From assembly GCA_032051265.1 (NCBI GenBank), contig DAMBYU010000003.1, forward strand, positions 62,001 to 126,000: a stretch of DNA of 64,000 nucleotides, given 5' to 3'. The notes under the pieces were generated by a model that ran no database searches, was not told the DNA's origin, and worked only from the letters and a program-made list of their open reading frames with translations. The position numbers and the translations under genes were made by a program. Below are positions 24,048 to 32,363 of this stretch, piece by piece (within the stretch, counting starts at the first letter, position 1; each line of letters begins with the position of its first letter). This DNA comes from Dryocola sp032051265 (GTDB lineage: Bacteria > Pseudomonadota > Gammaproteobacteria > Enterobacterales > Enterobacteriaceae).

Positions 24048-25193
24048 ATGAAAATCGTTATCGCCCCGGACTCTTATAAAGAAAGTCTTTCAGCCAGTGA
24101 AGTGGCACAGGCCATCGAAAAGGGTTTTCGTGAAATATTTCCTGACGCCCAGTACATTTCTGTCCCGGTTGCAGATGGCGGGGAAGGCACTGTTGATGCA
24201 ATGATTAGCGCAACGCAGGGCTCTAAAGTTGTCACGACGGTCACCGGGCCGCTGGGCGAACCCGTGACGGCCTGCTGGGGCATATCTGGTGACGGTAAAA
24301 CCGCCTTTATCGAGATGGCGGAAGCCAGCGGTCTGGCCCTCGTACCCAATGAGAAACGCAATCCGCTTATCACCACCTCGCACGGTACCGGTGAGTTGAT
24401 TTTGCGCGCTCTGGATAACGGCGTGCGTAATATTATTATCGGCATAGGCGGCAGCGCCACGAACGATGGCGGCGCCGGAATGATACAGGCGCTGGGCGCA
24501 AAATTGATTGATGCGGCTGGCAAAGAGATAAGCCCGGGCGGCGGCGGCTTGCAGAGTCTGAACAGCATTGACATTTCCGGGCTGGATAAGCGACTGGAAA
24601 GCTGTGTGATTAACGTGGCATGCGATGTAACTAATCCATTGACCGGTGATAACGGCGCATCCCGAATTTTTGGGCCGCAGAAAGGAGCCAGCGAGGCCAT
24701 GATTGTCGAGTTAGATCGCAATCTGGCGCATTTTGCGCAAATGATAAAAAAATATCTGCGTATAGATGTGGAAAGCGCGCCGGGCGCGGGCGCAGCGGGT
24801 GGGATGGGCGCTGCGTTAATGGCCTTCCTGGGGGCTGATTTGCGCAGCGGCGTTGAGATTGTTACCGAAGCCCTGAACCTGGAGGAGCATATACATAATT
24901 GTTCGCTGGTGGTGACCGGGGAGGGGCGCATGGATAGCCAGAGTATCCGTGGAAAGGTCCCCATAGGCGTTGCGGCAGTAGCAAAGAAGTATCGTAAACC
25001 CGTTATTGGAATTGCCGGCTCTCTGGCCTGCGACGTTGCGGTGGTGCATCAGCATGGTATTGACGCGGCATTCAGCGTGCTTAATAGCATTGGTACGCTG
25101 GATGAAGCGCTGAAACACGCCTTCGAGAATATTTACCGCGCCTCGCGTGATATCGCCGCGACGGTTGCTATTGGTATGAAAACTCCCGGCTAA
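24048..25193 (+). CDS. garK: Glycerate 2-kinase GarK
   Basis: 381 residues, type I glycerate kinase family. It phosphorylates D-glycerate to 2-phosphoglycerate, the entry into lower glycolysis. Motifs are VIAPDSYKESLSASEVAQAI at the start, VPVADGGEGTVDAM, GIGGSATNDGGAGM and VVTGEGRMDSQS. The start was placed at ATG 24048 by alignment (MKIVIAPDSYK); an in-frame ATG three codons earlier is possible. The last gene of the gar unit, followed 42 bp later by rnpB as in E. coli. Confidence 0.95.
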   Translation: MKIVIAPDSYKESLSASEVAQAIEKGFREIFPDAQYISVPVADGGEGTVDAMISATQGSKVVTTVTGPLGEPVTACWGISGDGKTAFIEMAEASGLALVPNEKRNPLITTSHGTGELILRALDNGVRNIIIGIGGSATNDGGAGMIQALGAKLIDAAGKEISPGGGGLQSLNSIDISGLDKRLESCVINVACDVTNPLTGDNGASRIFGPQKGASEAMIVELDRNLAHFAQMIKKYLRIDVESAPGAGAAGGMGAALMAFLGADLRSGVEIVTEALNLEEHIHNCSLVVTGEGRMDSQSIRGKVPIGVAAVAKKYRKPVIGIAGSLACDVAVVHQHGIDAAFSVLNSIGTLDEALKHAFENIYRASRDIAATVAIGMKTPG

Positions 25194-25222
25194 GTCAGCG
25201 TGACATGGGCGCGTAAACCCTC

Positions 25223-25228
25223 TATACT
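25223..25228 (+). promoter_or_regulatory. rnpB: -10 element of the rnpB promoter
   Basis: TATACT lies eight bases before the mature 5' end of the RNase P RNA, the spacing expected for its main promoter. It is located just beyond the garK stop codon. Confidence 0.6.
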
Positions 25229-25235
25229 TCGCGCC

Positions 25236-25612
<377 letters not shown>

Positions 25613-25620
25613 CCATTCAA

Positions 25621-25661
25621 CGAAACGCCCTGCACAGTGAAAATTGCGCGGGGCGTTTTGC
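25621..25661 (+). terminator. rnpB: rnpB terminator
   Basis: AAACGCCCTGCACA and TGCGCGGGGCGTTTT pair around GTGAAAAT to form a stem with one mismatch, followed by TTTTG. The hairpin is repeated in each downstream unit (about 25847-25882 and 25971-26006). Confidence 0.85.
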
Positions 25662-25686
25662 TGTGGATTTATCCAAAGATGAATGA

Positions 25687-25786
25687 NNNNNNNNNNNNNN
25701 NNNNNNNNNNNNNNNNNNNNNNNNNNNNNNNNNNNNNNNNNNNNNNNNNNNNNNNNNNNNNNNNNNNNNNNNNNNNNNNNNNNNNN
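25687..25786. other. Assembly gap of 100 N
   Basis: Exactly 100 undetermined bases. The left side ends exactly where one repeat unit ends and the right side begins exactly where another starts, so the gap hides an unknown whole number of repeat copies (possibly none). The length of 100 is a scaffolding convention and not a measurement. Confidence 0.95.
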
Positions 25787-26036
25787 CTGTCCACGACGCT
25801 TTTCATGAAAGAAAGCGGCTTAACGGTCAGCTTCAACCCTTCAATGAAACGCCCTGCACAGTGAAAATTGTGCAGGGCGTTTTGCTGTGGATTTATCCAA
25901 AGATGAATGACTGTCCACGACGCTTTTCATGAAAGAAAGCGGCTTAACGGTCAGCTTCAACCCTTTAACAAAACGCTCTGCGCAGTGAAAATTGCGCAGG
26001 GCGTTTTGCTGTGGTGAGGCACAAAGGTGATAGGCG

Positions 26037-26300
26037 TTACTTTTTACGTATCAGTAAAGAACGATCGATAAACTCATGCGTCACCGGATCGTAATAACGA
26101 GAAGGCCAGATTAGCCATGGCTCCGTTCCCAGAGCTTTCGCAATAACATATTCGCCTTTGGGCCAGGGACGAGTTAATGCATTGGCTAAGGTGGCCGAAT
26201 TTAACCCCGCTTTGCGCGATTCTGCCGCAAGGGATGTTCCCCTTTTGCGAAGGCCTGCAATAATGTCGGCAGGATGCCAGTCCGTCTGTTCTTTATCCAT
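26037..26300 (-). CDS. sfsB: Ner-like DNA-binding regulator SfsB
   Basis: 87 residues, a homologue of SfsB/Nlp and of phage Mu Ner. A helix-turn-helix occupies about 10-55 (DIIAGLRKRGTSLAAESRKA, SATLANALTRPWPKGEYVIA), followed by LGTEPWLIWPSRY. E. coli SfsB stimulates maltose-gene expression with CRP* variants; its normal role is not clear. It lies 231 bp downstream of ispB in the same direction. In E. coli the next gene is murA; here it is the rnpB repeat. Confidence 0.92.
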   Translation of the reverse strand: MDKEQTDWHPADIIAGLRKRGTSLAAESRKAGLNSATLANALTRPWPKGEYVIAKALGTEPWLIWPSRYYDPVTHEFIDRSLLIRKK

Positions 26301-26531
26301 TGTTCTTTCCTATAACAATCTTCTTTCCTGTGCATTTATGCTTTATTTGGAATTTATAACACATGTTTGTTTAATAATTTCCAATAAAAAATGATAATGC
26401 TCAGATCTGTGTTTTAAAACACAAAACTATATGAAAACTTATGCATAAGCATTGCGGATGAAAAGTTGCACAGGGGAGTGAGAGTGATTTATTGGAAACT
26501 TTGCGCGCCATGTAATGGCGCGCAAGATAGG

Positions 26532-27503
26532 TTATCGATCGCGCTGAACAGCCATATGCGCCAGGGCAATTAAAGCTTCTCTGTGCTCGTTTTCTGGCAA
26601 GACGCTGAGGGCCGCTATGGCTTTATCCGCTTCCTGTTCTGCACGAAGACGAGTCCATTCCAGCGAACCGCAAGCGGCCATTGCTTCCAGAACAGGCTGT
26701 AGCAGATGACGGCCATTACCCTGCTCAATAGCTTCGCGGATCATTTGTGCCTGCTCCGGCGTGCCATTTCGCATGGCGTGCAGTAAAGGAAGTGTCGGTT
26801 TGCCTTCGTTAAGGTCATCCCCCACGTTTTTACCCAGCGTTTGACCATCCGCACTGTAGTCCAGGAGATCGTCGATAAGCTGGAAAGCAGTGCCAAGATA
26901 GCGTCCATAATCCTGTAAAGCCTGCTCTTGCTCAGCAGTAGCTTCAGCCAAAATTCCTGAGCATTGCGACGCCGCTTCGAACAAACGTGCGGTTTTGCTG
27001 TAAATCACACGCATGTAACTTTCTTCGGTGATGTCGGGGTCGTTACAGTTCATTAACTGCAGCACTTCGCCTTCAGCGATCACGTTGACCGCTTCGGACA
27101 TGACTTCGAGAACCTTCAGCGAGCCAAGCTGTGTCATCATCTGGAAGGCGCGGGTGTAAATAAAATCCCCCACCAGAACGCTTGCCGCGTTACCAAACGC
27201 CGCGTTGGCCGTTGCTTTGCCACGACGCATATCTGATTCATCTACCACATCGTCGTGAAGTAGCGTGGCGGTATGGATAAACTCTATCAGTGCGGCAATA
27301 TTGATATGCGCGTGGCCCTGATAGCCGAGCGCTCTTGCGGCAAGTACCGCGATCATTGGGCGTATGCGTTTTCCGCCGCCGCTAACGATGTAATAGCCTA
27401 ACTGATTGATCAGTTGAACATCCGAATTTAACTGTTCAAGGATGACCGCGTTGACACCCGCCATATCTTGCGCGGTTAACTCATTAATTTTTTCTAAATT
27501 CAT
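26532..27503 (-). CDS. ispB: Octaprenyl diphosphate synthase IspB
   Basis: 323 residues, a long-chain trans-prenyl diphosphate synthase that makes the C40 side chain of ubiquinone and menaquinone. The two Asp-rich motifs are LLHDDVVDESDMRRG and LIDDLLDYSADG; the GGKRIRPM motif lies ahead of them. ATG 27503 (MNLEKINEL) was chosen from the E. coli protein; the open frame upstream adds 51 residues of promoter DNA. Divergent from rplU. Confidence 0.95.
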   Translation of the reverse strand: MNLEKINELTAQDMAGVNAVILEQLNSDVQLINQLGYYIVSGGGKRIRPMIAVLAARALGYQGHAHINIAALIEFIHTATLLHDDVVDESDMRRGKATANAAFGNAASVLVGDFIYTRAFQMMTQLGSLKVLEVMSEAVNVIAEGEVLQLMNCNDPDITEESYMRVIYSKTARLFEAASQCSGILAEATAEQEQALQDYGRYLGTAFQLIDDLLDYSADGQTLGKNVGDDLNEGKPTLPLLHAMRNGTPEQAQMIREAIEQGNGRHLLQPVLEAMAACGSLEWTRLRAEQEADKAIAALSVLPENEHREALIALAHMAVQRDR

Positions 27504-27764
27504 CGCAGAAGTCTGGCTTACAGTCCTGTTTACCACATGTCTATATGGGATAACGTGGAGGTAGGGAAGTGATAATGTAGTACAGATTGTACTTAAAAAA
27601 CGAGGCAGATAAACGTTGTCTGTGATGTTGCGTTTTTTTTCTACGAGTATGCACAATCGGGCTTGTCAAATGCTCCGTGTTTGCGTAATATTCGCGCCCT
27701 ATTGTGAATATTTATAGCGCCACCTGAAACCAACGTAAGGTGTGTGCGGAAAGCGGAGTTTTAT

Positions 27765-28076
27765 ATGTACGCGGTTTTCCAAAGTGGTGGTAAACAACAC
27801 CGAGTAAGCGAAGGTCAGACCGTTCGCCTGGAAAAGCTGGACATCGCAACTGGCGAGTCTGTTGAGTTCGCAGAAGTTCTGATGATCGCTAATGGCGAAG
27901 AAATCAAAATCGGCGTTCCTTTCGTTGATGGCGGCGTAATCAAGGCTGAAGTTGTTGCTCATGGTCGTGGCGAGAAAATTAAAATCGTTAAGTTTCGTCG
28001 TCGTAAACACTACCGTAAACAGCAAGGTCATCGTCAGTGGTTCACTGATGTGAAAATCACTGGTATCAGCGCTTAA
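27765..28076 (+). CDS. rplU: 50S ribosomal protein L21
   Basis: 103 residues, full length. MYAVFQSGGKQHRVSEGQ at the start and KIKIVKFRRRKHYRKQQGHRQ near the end are the family signatures. L21 binds 23S rRNA with L20. ATG 27765 was chosen over an ATG seven codons earlier. First gene of rplU-rpmA, 18 bp from rpmA. Confidence 0.97.
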   Translation: MYAVFQSGGKQHRVSEGQTVRLEKLDIATGESVEFAEVLMIANGEEIKIGVPFVDGGVIKAEVVAHGRGEKIKIVKFRRRKHYRKQQGHRQWFTDVKITGISA

Positions 28077-28094
28077 TACAGAGGAGCAGATTAA

Positions 28095-28352
28095 ATGGCA
28101 CATAAAAAGGCTGGCGGCTCAACTCGTAACGGTCGCGATTCCGAAGCTAAACGTCTGGGCGTAAAACGTTTCGGCGGTGAAGCAGTTCTGGCAGGCAGCA
28201 TTATCGTTCGTCAACGTGGTACTAAATTCCACGCTGGCAGCAACGTAGGTTGCGGCAAAGATCACACTCTGTTCGCTTTGACTGACGGTAAAGTTAAGTT
28301 CGAAGTTAAAGGCCCGAAAAACCGTAAGTTCATCAGCATCGTTGCTGAATAA
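28095..28352 (+). CDS. rpmA: 50S ribosomal protein L27
   Basis: 85 residues. MAHKKAGGSTRNGRDSEAKR is the flexible N-terminal tail that reaches the peptidyl-transferase centre; GTKFHAGSNVGCGKDHTLFA is the L27 signature. Preceded by GAGGAG. Followed by a terminator. Confidence 0.97.
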   Translation: MAHKKAGGSTRNGRDSEAKRLGVKRFGGEAVLAGSIIVRQRGTKFHAGSNVGCGKDHTLFALTDGKVKFEVKGPKNRKFISIVAE

Positions 28353-28380
28353 GTTTTTCGCGTCCCGGTAACGGATTGAA

Positions 28381-28407
28381 GCCCCGCAACACGTTGCGGG
28401 GCTTTTT
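28381..28407 (+). terminator. rplU-rpmA terminator
   Basis: GCCCCGCAAC and GTTGCGGGGC form a perfect 10-bp stem around AC, followed by TTTTT, 28 bases after the rpmA stop. Confidence 0.9.
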
Positions 28408-28452
28408 ACATTCTGAGCCCGGTGAATTAATGCGGTACCAGGGAACTTCAGT

Positions 28453-29415
28453 ATGAAACAGCAGGCGGGGATCGGCATTCTTTTGGCATTAACCACGGCT
28501 GTATGCTGGGGGGCTTTGCCAATCGCAATGAAGCAGGTGCTGACAGTCATGGAGCCGCCCACCGTCGTTTTTTACCGCTTCCTGATGGCGTGCATTGGCT
28601 TGGGTTCAATTCTCGCCCTGCGCGGTAAGCTGCCTCCGATGCGCATTTTCCGCAAGCCACGTTGGCTGGGACTGCTGGCGATCGCGACGGGGGGTCTGTT
28701 CGGTAATTTCCTGCTGTTTAGTTCTTCCCTACAGTACCTGAGCCCAACGGCTTCTCAGGTTATCGGCCAGCTCTCTCCTGTGGGAATGATGGTGGCAAGC
28801 GTGGTCGTGCTGAAAGAGAAAATGCGCGGCACGCAGGTCATTGGGGCCATAATGCTGCTTTGCGGGCTGGTGATGTTCTTTAACACCAGCCTGATAGAAA
28901 TTTTTACCCGTCTGACAGATTACACCCTTGGGGTGATTTTCGGCGTTCTGGCGGCGACGGTGTGGGTCATTTATGGCGTAGCGCAGAAGGTGTTATTACG
29001 CCGTCTGGCCTCGCAACAGATCCTCTTTTTGCTGTACACTTTATGTACTGTTGCATTATTGCCTTTAGCGCAGTTGAATATGATTTTTCAGCTTAGCGGA
29101 TGGCAACTGGCATGTTTAATTTTCTGCGGCCTGAATACGCTGGTTGGGTATGGGGCGCTGGCAGAAGCGATGGCCCGGTGGCAGGCGGCGCAGGTCAGCG
29201 CCTTTATTACGCTGACGCCGCTGTTTACCTTGCTGTTTTCAGATTTATTAGCGTTAGCCTGGCCCGATTTCTTCGCCATGCCGTTGCTTAACCTCGTAGG
29301 TTATGCCGGCGCGTTTGTCGTGGTTGCGGGCGCTATGTATTCCGCCATTGGTCACCGTCTTTGGGGACGCTGGCACAAAACCGAAGCTGTCCCAGTACAA
29401 CGTTCGGGCGAATGA
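28453..29415 (+). CDS. yhbE: EamA-family inner-membrane transporter YhbE
   Basis: 320 residues with two EamA (DMT) domains and about ten membrane segments, beginning MKQQAGIGILLALTTAVCWG. FGNFLLFSSSLQYLSPTASQV and PLFTLLFSDLLAL lie in the repeated halves. Probably an exporter or importer of a small metabolite; substrate unknown. It sits between rpmA and obgE as in E. coli and ends 16 bp before obgE, so the two are likely co-transcribed. Confidence 0.9.
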   Translation: MKQQAGIGILLALTTAVCWGALPIAMKQVLTVMEPPTVVFYRFLMACIGLGSILALRGKLPPMRIFRKPRWLGLLAIATGGLFGNFLLFSSSLQYLSPTASQVIGQLSPVGMMVASVVVLKEKMRGTQVIGAIMLLCGLVMFFNTSLIEIFTRLTDYTLGVIFGVLAATVWVIYGVAQKVLLRRLASQQILFLLYTLCTVALLPLAQLNMIFQLSGWQLACLIFCGLNTLVGYGALAEAMARWQAAQVSAFITLTPLFTLLFSDLLALAWPDFFAMPLLNLVGYAGAFVVVAGAMYSAIGHRLWGRWHKTEAVPVQRSGE

Positions 29416-29431
29416 TTTACGGAGAAGTGAA

Positions 29432-30604
29432 ATGAAGTTTGTTGATGAAGCAACGATCCTGGTCGTAGCAGGTGATGGCGGTAACGGCTGCGTTAGCTTC
29501 CGTCGTGAAAAATATATCCCAAGGGGTGGCCCGGACGGCGGTGATGGTGGTGATGGCGGTGATGTCTGGCTGGAAGCGGATGAAAACCTCAATACCCTCA
29601 TCGATTACCGTTTCGAGAAATCTTTCCGCGCAGAACGTGGCCAGAACGGCCAGAGCCGTGACTGTACCGGCAAACGCGGTAAAGACGTAACGGTTAAGGT
29701 GCCTGTAGGTACGCGTGTTATCGATCAGGGCACCGGTGAGACCATGGGTGACATGACGCAGCACGGCCAGAAATTAATGGTCGCTAAAGGCGGCTGGCAC
29801 GGTCTGGGCAACACCCGTTTCAAATCATCCGTTAACCGTACCCCGCGTCAAAAAACCATGGGTACGCCGGGTGAAAAGCGCGATTTGCAGCTTGAACTGA
29901 TGCTGCTGGCTGACGTTGGCATGCTGGGTCTGCCGAACGCGGGTAAATCCACCTTCATTCGTTCCGTCTCCGCAGCAAAACCAAAAGTTGCTGATTATCC
30001 GTTTACTACGCTGGTGCCAAGCCTGGGCGTGGTACGCATGGATAATGAAAAAAGCTTTGTGGTTGCCGATATCCCTGGCCTGATTGAAGGCGCTGCCGAA
30101 GGCGCGGGTCTGGGGATTCGTTTCCTTAAGCACCTTGAGCGTTGTCGCGTATTGCTTCACCTCATTGATATTGCGCCAATCGACGAGTCAGATCCGGTTG
30201 AGAACGCCCGTATCATCATCGGTGAACTGGAAAAATACAGCGAGAAGCTGGCTGAGAAGCCGCGCTGGCTGGTGTTCAACAAAGTCGATTTGATGAGCCA
30301 GGAAGAAGCCGAAGCGCGCGCTAAAGAAATTGCGACGGCGATGGGCTGGGAAGATAAGTTCTATCTTATTTCCGCGGTTAATCGCGAAGGTGTCAACGCG
30401 CTGTGCTGGGATGTGATGGACTTTATCATCGCTAATCCGAAAGTCAGTGAAGTCGTGCCAGTGGCGCCTGAGAAGGTTGAGTTCATGTGGGACGACTACC
30501 ACCAGCAGCAGCTTGACGCTGCGGAAGCTGAAGAAGACGATGACTGGGATGACGACTGGGATGAAGATGACGACGAAGGCGTCGAAATCATTTATCAGAA
30601 GTAA
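29432..30604 (+). CDS. obgE: Obg-family GTPase ObgE/CgtA
   Basis: 390 residues. The N-terminal glycine-rich Obg fold (RREKYIPRGGPDGGDGGDGG) is followed by a GTPase domain with P-loop GLPNAGKSTF, DIPGLIEGA (G3) and FNKVDLM (G4), and a strongly acidic tail rich in Asp, Glu and Trp. Essential; binds 50S subunits and links ribosome assembly to stress and to cell division. ATG 29432 follows GGAGAAG; an upstream in-frame ATG lies inside yhbE. Confidence 0.96.
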   Translation: MKFVDEATILVVAGDGGNGCVSFRREKYIPRGGPDGGDGGDGGDVWLEADENLNTLIDYRFEKSFRAERGQNGQSRDCTGKRGKDVTVKVPVGTRVIDQGTGETMGDMTQHGQKLMVAKGGWHGLGNTRFKSSVNRTPRQKTMGTPGEKRDLQLELMLLADVGMLGLPNAGKSTFIRSVSAAKPKVADYPFTTLVPSLGVVRMDNEKSFVVADIPGLIEGAAEGAGLGIRFLKHLERCRVLLHLIDIAPIDESDPVENARIIIGELEKYSEKLAEKPRWLVFNKVDLMSQEEAEARAKEIATAMGWEDKFYLISAVNREGVNALCWDVMDFIIANPKVSEVVPVAPEKVEFMWDDYHQQQLDAAEAEEDDDWDDDWDEDDDEGVEIIYQK

Positions 30605-30619
30605 TCAGAACAGCGTGAG

Positions 30620-30646
30620 AGGGCCGGTCATTCCGGCCCTTTTTTA
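30620..30646. terminator. Terminator between obgE and pmrB-like gene
   Basis: AGGGCCGG and CCGGCCCT pair around TCATT, followed by TTTTTT on the plus strand. The convergent sensor-kinase gene ends within it, so it may serve both directions. Confidence 0.85.
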
Positions 30647-31702
30647 TTGGATATTTGTCGGCAGCCAACAGCAGGCGTTAAGACCGGTGCATTCGCTGCG
30701 ATTATCCAGCGTAAGTTTCCCATGATGCAGCTGAACGATACGCAGGACAATGTTTAAACCAAGCCCGCTGCCGCCGTAGCGCTGGTCCATACGCCGGAAA
30801 GGCTCGGTAAGCGTCTGGCGATGCTCCTCGTCAATGCCGGGACCCTGATCTGATACGGCTAGCGCCGTTCCCGTATCCTGTGGCGTCAGGGAGACGGTAA
30901 TCACGCTTTTTTCCGGGCCGTAACGGGAGGCGTTTTCCAGCAGGTTACGCAGCATCAGGCGTAACAATACTGCATCTCCCTGTACCGAATCGGCGCTCTC
31001 CTGCGGCCATTCGATGGTCTGCTCCCGCAGCGCCATCATCTCATCCATTTCCATTTTCAGCGGCGCAATAATGTCACGGGTCCACGTCAGCGTGTTGTAG
31101 TGCCCGCTTGCCAGTGCCTGACCGGCTCTTGATAACATCAACAGTTGTTCGATGGTGTGCATCAATTGATCGATGCGATCCAGGAGCATGGCCGCCTGGG
31201 GATTACCCGAGTTCGCCATCAGTTCCAGATGTAGCCTGAGGCCCGCCAGCGGGGTGCGCAGCTCATGAGCGGCATCGGCGGTAAACAGGCGTTCCTGTTG
31301 GATTGTATGGTCCAGACGGCCCAGCAGCTGGTTTAACGAGTTAGTCACCGCCACCATCTCTTCCATGTCTGAATACATCGGCACAGGAGAGAGGTTATCT
31401 GCAGAACGGTTGGCAAGGCTTGTGCGCAGACGGTTTAAAGGGCGCGTAATCCAGGTGATTGCCCAAAACGAGAAAAACAGCGTAAAACCAATCATCACCA
31501 GTGAAGGCACCAGCAGCGAGGCGATGGCTTCGCGGATCTCTTTCTCAACGTGCTGGTTACGCGATTTGGCAGAAAGCGTTTCGTTTACCAGAAAACCGAT
31601 TTGCTCACGGCTTTCATGCCATAGCCATAAAACACTAAGCAATTGAAAAAATAAGAGAATTAGCGCGAGCAGAATCATTAACCGCCGACGCATGCTGTTC
31701 AT
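30644..31702 (-). CDS. PmrB/BasS-type sensor histidine kinase
   Basis: 352 residues. Two membrane segments (about 8-27 and 64-84) enclose a short periplasmic loop with two ExxE motifs, E30-S-R-E33 and E55-I-R-E58. Their 25-residue spacing equals that of the Fe3+-binding motifs of Salmonella PmrB. A HAMP linker, the phospho-acceptor H-box ADAAHELRTPLAGLRLHLE, the N-box LLRNLLENASRYG and the G-boxes SDQGPGID and GGSGLGLNIV follow. It overlaps the response-regulator stop by four bases. In Salmonella PmrAB controls lipid A modification and polymyxin resistance. Targets here are unknown because no arn or eptA genes are near. Confidence 0.82.
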   Translation of the reverse strand: MNSMRRRLMILLALILLFFQLLSVLWLWHESREQIGFLVNETLSAKSRNQHVEKEIREAIASLLVPSLVMIGFTLFFSFWAITWITRPLNRLRTSLANRSADNLSPVPMYSDMEEMVAVTNSLNQLLGRLDHTIQQERLFTADAAHELRTPLAGLRLHLELMANSGNPQAAMLLDRIDQLMHTIEQLLMLSRAGQALASGHYNTLTWTRDIIAPLKMEMDEMMALREQTIEWPQESADSVQGDAVLLRLMLRNLLENASRYGPEKSVITVSLTPQDTGTALAVSDQGPGIDEEHRQTLTEPFRRMDQRYGGSGLGLNIVLRIVQLHHGKLTLDNRSECTGLNACCWLPTNIQ

Positions 31703-32361
31703 GTATGGCTTTCCAGGCGGTAGCCAACGCCGCGCACGGTTTTGATACGCTCTTTGCCTAATTTACGGCGTAGATTGTGGATATGCACCTCAAGCGTATT
31801 CGAGCCGGGATCGTCCTGCCAGCTATAAATATCCTGCTGCAGCGTTTCGCGATGAACGGTCTGCCCGATGCGCATCATCAAACGTGTGAGGAGGGCGAAT
31901 TCTTTTGGAGTGATTTCCAGCGGCTGCTCCTGCAGCAAAACCTGCTGGGTTTGCAAGTTGAGCGTCAGGTCATCGTGCTGTAAAAGATTATCGCTGTGTC
32001 CCTGGTAGCGGCGGATCAGCGCTCGCGCACGAGCCTGAAGCTCCGCCAGCGCAAAGGGTTTAACCAGATAGTCGTCAGCACCTGAATCCAGCCCTTTGAC
32101 CCGGTCTTCAAGCGCATCGCGCGCGGTCAGGATCAGTACGGGATTGCTTATGCCACGGCGGCGCCACTGGCTCAGCAGCGTTGCGCCGTCTTTGTCCGGC
32201 AGGCCGAGATCTAAAATAACCAGACTGTATTCGCTGCTTTGTACTAACGCGTCAGCCTCGGCGGCAGTAGCGGCACAATCCAGCGCGTAGCCTTCATTAC
32301 CCAGTGCTTGCGTCAGGCCTTCCTGTAACAGTAAATCGTCTTCGACAATCAGCAGTTTCAT
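31699..32361 (-). CDS. PmrA/BasR-type OmpR-family response regulator
   Basis: 220 residues. Receiver domain with phospho-acceptor Asp51 in SLVILDLGLPDKDG, switch region LILTARDALEDRV and lysine in DDYLVKPFAL; then a winged-helix DNA-binding domain (LEITPKEFALLTRLMMRIG, NTLEVHIHNLRRKLGK). It reads most like PmrA/BasR. Only two bases separate it from the dacB stop and it overlaps the kinase gene, so dacB, regulator and kinase probably form one operon. A link with dacB is unusual for pmrA in E. coli, but this position is known from other enterobacteria such as Yersinia. Confidence 0.85.
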   Translation of the reverse strand: MKLLIVEDDLLLQEGLTQALGNEGYALDCAATAAEADALVQSSEYSLVILDLGLPDKDGATLLSQWRRRGISNPVLILTARDALEDRVKGLDSGADDYLVKPFALAELQARARALIRRYQGHSDNLLQHDDLTLNLQTQQVLLQEQPLEITPKEFALLTRLMMRIGQTVHRETLQQDIYSWQDDPGSNTLEVHIHNLRRKLGKERIKTVRGVGYRLESHT

Positions 32362-32363
32362 AG

